From assembly GCF_001436045.1 (NCBI RefSeq), contig NZ_AZER01000013.1, positions 146,731 through 204,018 of the forward strand: a stretch of 57,288 bases of DNA, in the 5' to 3' direction. The notes below the pieces were generated by a model. It was not told where the DNA came from. It saw only the letters and a list, made by a program, of their open reading frames with translations, and ran no database searches. Shown here one piece after another: positions 54,308 to 57,288 of the stretch. A program made the position numbers and the translations under genes. This stretch comes from Limosilactobacillus frumenti DSM 13145. GTDB taxonomy: Bacteria; Bacillota; Bacilli; Lactobacillales; Lactobacillaceae. Position 1 is the first letter of the stretch. Each line of letters starts with the position of its first letter.

Positions 54308-55665
54308 TACTGTTGTTTCAATCCTTTCTGACTGGAATAGATTAAGCAGCCGGCTAATGACAGGATAGCAAAAAGTAAAGTGATGCCCATTGACCAGCGC
54401 ATCCCCAAAATTGGATTGCTAGGTACATCGCTAATCACGACTACCATTGTTACCGCTAGTGCTCCGGCCATTTGACGCAACGCATTACTCAATGCGGTTG
54501 CTTGACCAATATCTTCCTTGCGCATGTGCAGGTAAGATTCAGACATTGTTGGGACAAATGCCATCCCAATTCCCACCATTCGACCAATATACAGCAATGT
54601 CAGACTGACCAGCGAAATATGATCGGTAATAAATAAGGTTGGAATAGTGGTCAGAATACATAAAATAAGCCCTGGAATTGCTACTAAGTTGACACCAATG
54701 CGATCGTACAAGCGGCCGACAATCAGGCCAGTAATAGCATCTAAAAATGCCCCGGGAAATAGGATTAGCCCCGCTGTCATACTTGAAACATGCAGACTAT
54801 TTTGGGCAAAGACAGAAATCATCTGTTCAGCACTGAGAAGAGTCATGAATAGAAAAGTTCCTGCAATGAGCATTAAGCGGAAAGGACGATATCTAAAGAC
54901 AGTGAAGTCCAAAAGAGGAGTATCTAAATTTGCTTGGTGCTTATAGAAAACTATTGATACTATAACTCCAATTACCAGCATCAAGCAACCTAATACCAAT
55001 TGGTGATCAAAAAAGGAAAAGCTAGCTAAAAATAGTCCTGGTCCAATGACTAATTCCAAGATAGATAATTTATCGAGTTTAATGGGATGGGCATGAGTAA
55101 ACACGGGCATTACTACAAAACTGGTTAACCAAATTATTATCATGAAAGGTAAAACAACCCAAAAAATTGAGCGCCACCCCCAAAACTTCATCGTGACCCC
55201 AGCGAGGGTTGGACCAATAGCTGGGCCAAAAGCGATGACGAGGGATGACAATCCCATAATTGTTCCTCTTTTTTCTGGTGGATAAATAGAGACCAGTACT
55301 GTCATTTGGAAAGAAATCAATACGCCACCAGCTGCCGCTTGAATTAAGCGGGCAATTAATAAACATAGGAAGTTCGGAGCGACACATCCCAATAGTGTAC
55401 CCACAATAAAGATTGCTAGGACTCCAGAGAACAGTTGCCGATTGTTATAACGTTCGTAAAGATTAGCTGAGAGAGGAGTGGTGATTCCAAGCACCAAGGT
55501 ATAACCAGTTGTCAGCCATTGAACAAGGTTTAATGGTTGCTGCAATTCATTTTGAATAACTGGAATGGCAGTTACCACCATCGTCTGGCTCATCAGACTA
55601 ATAAATGAAGCAAGCAATAGGATAATGGCAATTAAAGTTCGTTGCCGCTTTGTAATAGATATAAT
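54307..55665 (-). CDS. MFS drug efflux transporter (DHA2/EmrB-QacA-like)
   Basis: About 452 residues with 12 to 14 hydrophobic segments. SQTMVVTAIPVIQNEL, WLTTGYTLVLG and the antiporter motif C (AFGPAIGPTLAGV) place it with proton-coupled multidrug exporters. The best ribosome site AAGGAGG (55674-55680, minus strand) is eight bases from an ATT codon at 55665, which opens ISITKRQRTLIAIILLL, a natural charged N-terminus. The first standard start in frame, TTG 55617, would cut off that segment and has no ribosome site. An ATG next to AAGGAGG is in another frame. I therefore propose AUU initiation, or a sequence error. Substrate unknown. Confidence 0.82.
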   Translation of the reverse strand: MISITKRQRTLIAIILLLASFISLMSQTMVVTAIPVIQNELQQPLNLVQWLTTGYTLVLGITTPLSANLYERYNNRQLFSGVLAIFIVGTLLGCVAPNFLCLLIARLIQAAAGGVLISFQMTVLVSIYPPEKRGTIMGLSSLVIAFGPAIGPTLAGVTMKFWGWRSIFWVVLPFMIIIWLTSFVVMPVFTHAHPIKLDKLSILELVIGPGLFLASFSFFDHQLVLGCLMLVIGVIVSIVFYKHQANLDTPLLDFTVFRYRPFRLMLIAGTFLFMTLLSAEQMISVFAQNSLHVSSMTAGLILFPGAFLDAITGLIVGRLYDRIGVNLVAIPGLILCILTTIPTLFITDHISLVSLTLLYIGRMVGIGMAFVPTMSESYLHMRKEDIGQATALSNALRQMAGALAVTMVVVISDVPSNPILGMRWSMGITLLFAILSLAGCLIYSSQKGLKQQ

Positions 55666-55683
55666 AAATCATTCCTCCTTAAG

Positions 55684-55744
55684 ATACATGCATATGCATT
55701 TAACTTCGAATAAGATTATAGATGCATATGCATGTATTAGTCAA
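55684..55744 (-). promoter_or_regulatory. Consensus promoter with twin palindromic operators of the MFS-marR operon
   Basis: On the minus strand TTGACT (55739-55744), an 18-base spacer and TATAAT (55715-55720). The spacer holds the 12-base palindrome ATGCATATGCAT (55722-55733); a second copy lies downstream at 55688-55699. The larger units, 55684-55699 and 55722-55737, are a perfect 16-base inverted repeat. Both are natural MarR-type sites, one blocking polymerase and one blocking clearance. Confidence 0.8.
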
Positions 55745-55854
55745 GGAAGAATGACAATAGTAGGATGACTATGCATGAGATATGAGGTATCACCATAGTT
55801 GACGGCTATTTATTATTTATAAATTTCTGGCTCGCCTTAACTCACGCTTTTGTT

Positions 55855-55860
55855 TATAAT
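55855..55860 (+). promoter_or_regulatory. -10 element of rlmD
   Basis: TATAAT, 38 bases before the rlmD start. I see no good -35. The 55745-55850 stretch otherwise holds nothing I can name. Confidence 0.4.
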
Positions 55861-55897
55861 AGGAGAAGTTTATTACGAGATTAATGGAGGAATAAGG

Positions 55898-57274
55898 TTG
55901 AAATTACACATTCCAGTACATAAAAATGAAGAATACCCAGCTAAAGTGGTTGATTTGACATACGAAGGTAACGGGGTTGTCAAAATTGATGACTTTCCAG
56001 TATTTGTACCCAACGCTTTACCAGGCGAAAAAATTACGGTGCGGATTACTAAAGTTGCTAGCCATTTTGCCTGGGGCCGCGTCATGGAATGGCAAAGCAA
56101 GAGTCCTGACCGTGTTAACGTTAAGGATAAAAAATATATTCAAACCGGGATTGCACCGCTAGGGCATCTTAAGTATGCAGCGCAATTGAAGTTTAAGCAG
56201 CACCAGATCAAGGAGTTGCTGGAGAAAGCGCACTTAGCTGACATTGAGGTAGCACCGACGATGGGGATGGACAAGCCATATCACTATCGCAATAAGGCTC
56301 AAGTACCAGTAAAGTTAATTCATGGACAATTACAAACCGGCTTTTACAAGCGGGGAAGCCACACGCTGGTCCCAATTGAGGACTTCTATATTCAAGATCC
56401 GAAGATTGACGAAGCCGTCGTTGTTGTTCGTGACTTGCTGCGAAAGTACCACATTCAACCATATGATGAACGAACTGGCAAGGGTGTAATTCGGACGGTA
56501 ATGGTACGACGGGGATACTACAGTCATGAAGTGATGGTAGTCCTGGTCACGAATACTAAACGGTTGCCAATGGCTGACCAGATTGTTGATGGGATCGTTG
56601 CTGGTGTGCCAGAGGTCAAGTCAATTGTGCAGAACCTGAACGACAAGAAGACGAACCGTTTGCTTGGTGATAAGAATAAAACTTTGTGGGGTGCTCCTGA
56701 AATTCATGATCAGTTGCTGGGCATTGATTTTGCCATTTCGCCGCTGTCGTTCTACCAGGTTAACCCGCAACAAACAGAACGACTGTACCAAACTGCCATC
56801 GACAATGCTGGCTTGGATGGATCACAAACCGTGATTGATGCTTACTGTGGGATCGGAACGATTTCTCTGGCAGTGGCCAAGAACGCCAAGCAAGTGTATG
56901 GGGTAGAAATTGTTCCGGCGGCAATTGATGATGCTAAGCACAATGCCAAGCGGAACGGGATTAAGAATGCCAAGTTTGTTGTTGGCAAGGCAGAAGAGCA
57001 ATTTGCTAAGTGGCAAGAAGCAGGACTAAAGCCGGATGTCGTTATCGTGGATCCGCCACGGAAGGGCCTGGCAGAAAGCTTGATTGAAGCAACTGGCAAG
57101 ATGGCACCGAAGAAGGTTATTTATGTGTCGTGTAATCCAGCCACTTTAGTTCGAGATATTCAGCGCTTTGCGGATCATGGTTACCACGTTACGAAACCGA
57201 TCCAACCGGTGGACCAGTTCCCACAGACAACACATGTTGAGAGTGTTACTGTCCTTGAACGCACAGAAAAATAG
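55898..57274 (+). CDS. rlmD: 23S rRNA (uracil-C5)-methyltransferase RlmD/RlmCD family
   Basis: 458 residues from TTG 55898 (MKLHIPVHKNEEYPAKVVDLTYEG), with GGAGG (55886-55890) seven bases upstream; a longer in-frame ATG at 55850 lies before the -10. It methylates U1939, and in Gram-positives one enzyme may also do U747. The N-terminal TRAM domain (about 1-70) is followed by the SAM site DAYCGIGTISL and the catalytic YVSCNPATL cysteine with VIVDPPRKGL. The four iron-sulfur cysteines of the E. coli enzyme are missing from the N-terminal half, as in Gram-positive members. It ends 14 bases before the window edge. Confidence 0.92.
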   Translation: MKLHIPVHKNEEYPAKVVDLTYEGNGVVKIDDFPVFVPNALPGEKITVRITKVASHFAWGRVMEWQSKSPDRVNVKDKKYIQTGIAPLGHLKYAAQLKFKQHQIKELLEKAHLADIEVAPTMGMDKPYHYRNKAQVPVKLIHGQLQTGFYKRGSHTLVPIEDFYIQDPKIDEAVVVVRDLLRKYHIQPYDERTGKGVIRTVMVRRGYYSHEVMVVLVTNTKRLPMADQIVDGIVAGVPEVKSIVQNLNDKKTNRLLGDKNKTLWGAPEIHDQLLGIDFAISPLSFYQVNPQQTERLYQTAIDNAGLDGSQTVIDAYCGIGTISLAVAKNAKQVYGVEIVPAAIDDAKHNAKRNGIKNAKFVVGKAEEQFAKWQEAGLKPDVVIVDPPRKGLAESLIEATGKMAPKKVIYVSCNPATLVRDIQRFADHGYHVTKPIQPVDQFPQTTHVESVTVLERTEK

Positions 57275-57288
57275 CCGACAAACCGCGT

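Noticed and set aside
54647-54946. Plus-strand open frame of 99 codons inside the MFS gene
   Set aside because: It is a shadow of the exporter's reading frame, without ribosome site or recognisable product.

Overview
The window is a stretch of a low- to moderate-GC Firmicutes chromosome, almost certainly a Lactobacillaceae member close to Limosilactobacillus. The evidence is the protein sequences (RpoB, RpoC, the S10-spc-alpha ribosomal proteins, ClpC, CamS, PcrA), the strong AGGAGG ribosome binding sites, frequent TTG and GTG starts, the ctsR-clpC pair without mcsA/mcsB, and an rpoB leader of the lactic-acid-bacterial type. I see no rRNA, prophage, insertion sequence or CRISPR array. Species cannot be fixed from this alone.

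Layout. 1-200: tRNA-Arg(ACG) and tRNA-Pro(CGG). 372-2623: a secreted serine hydrolase and a zinc alcohol dehydrogenase. 2778-5836: the heat-shock operon ctsR-clpC behind a CtsR box. 6003-6596: a TetR regulator. 6610-14155: rpoB-rpoC with a structured leader ending in a terminator-like hairpin. 14178-16103: a DUF998-like membrane protein facing a prepilin peptidase (comC type). 16171-19537: rpsL-rpsG and fusA (str genes without tuf). 19600-22488: an antisense yfhO-like gene between the str and S10 clusters. 22652-36861: the long S10-spc-alpha cluster from rpsJ to rplQ, including secY, adk, infA, rpmJ and rpoA. 36897-41328: ecfA1-ecfA2-ecfT-truA, then rplM-rpsI. 41420-43881: a GH73 glucosaminidase, xpt and a divergent PurK-like protein. 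43968-49465: pcrA-ligA-camS. 49498-53823: gatCAB and dagK. 53842-55744: a reverse-strand MFS exporter plus MarR regulator. 55898-57274: rlmD.

Most of the window makes and controls the translation and transcription machinery: RNA polymerase subunits alpha, beta and beta', about half of the ribosomal proteins, EF-G, IF-1, SecY, tRNA genes, the GatCAB amidotransferase, and the rRNA/tRNA modification enzymes RlmD and TruA. Around this are DNA repair (PcrA, LigA), envelope genes (YfhO, GH73, CamS, DagK, serine hydrolase), vitamin uptake energising (EcfAAT), purine salvage (Xpt) and stress control (CtsR-ClpC).

I did not find a convincing undescribed multi-gene system. The points worth attention are regulatory: a fusA promoter whose start point lies inside the preceding terminator, leaders of rpoB, rpsL, rpsJ and infA with competing or terminator-like structures, a folded RNA between rplQ and ecfA1, a MarR operator duplicated around a consensus promoter, a probable AUU start for the exporter, and a PurK homolog with eroded signature motifs beside xpt.
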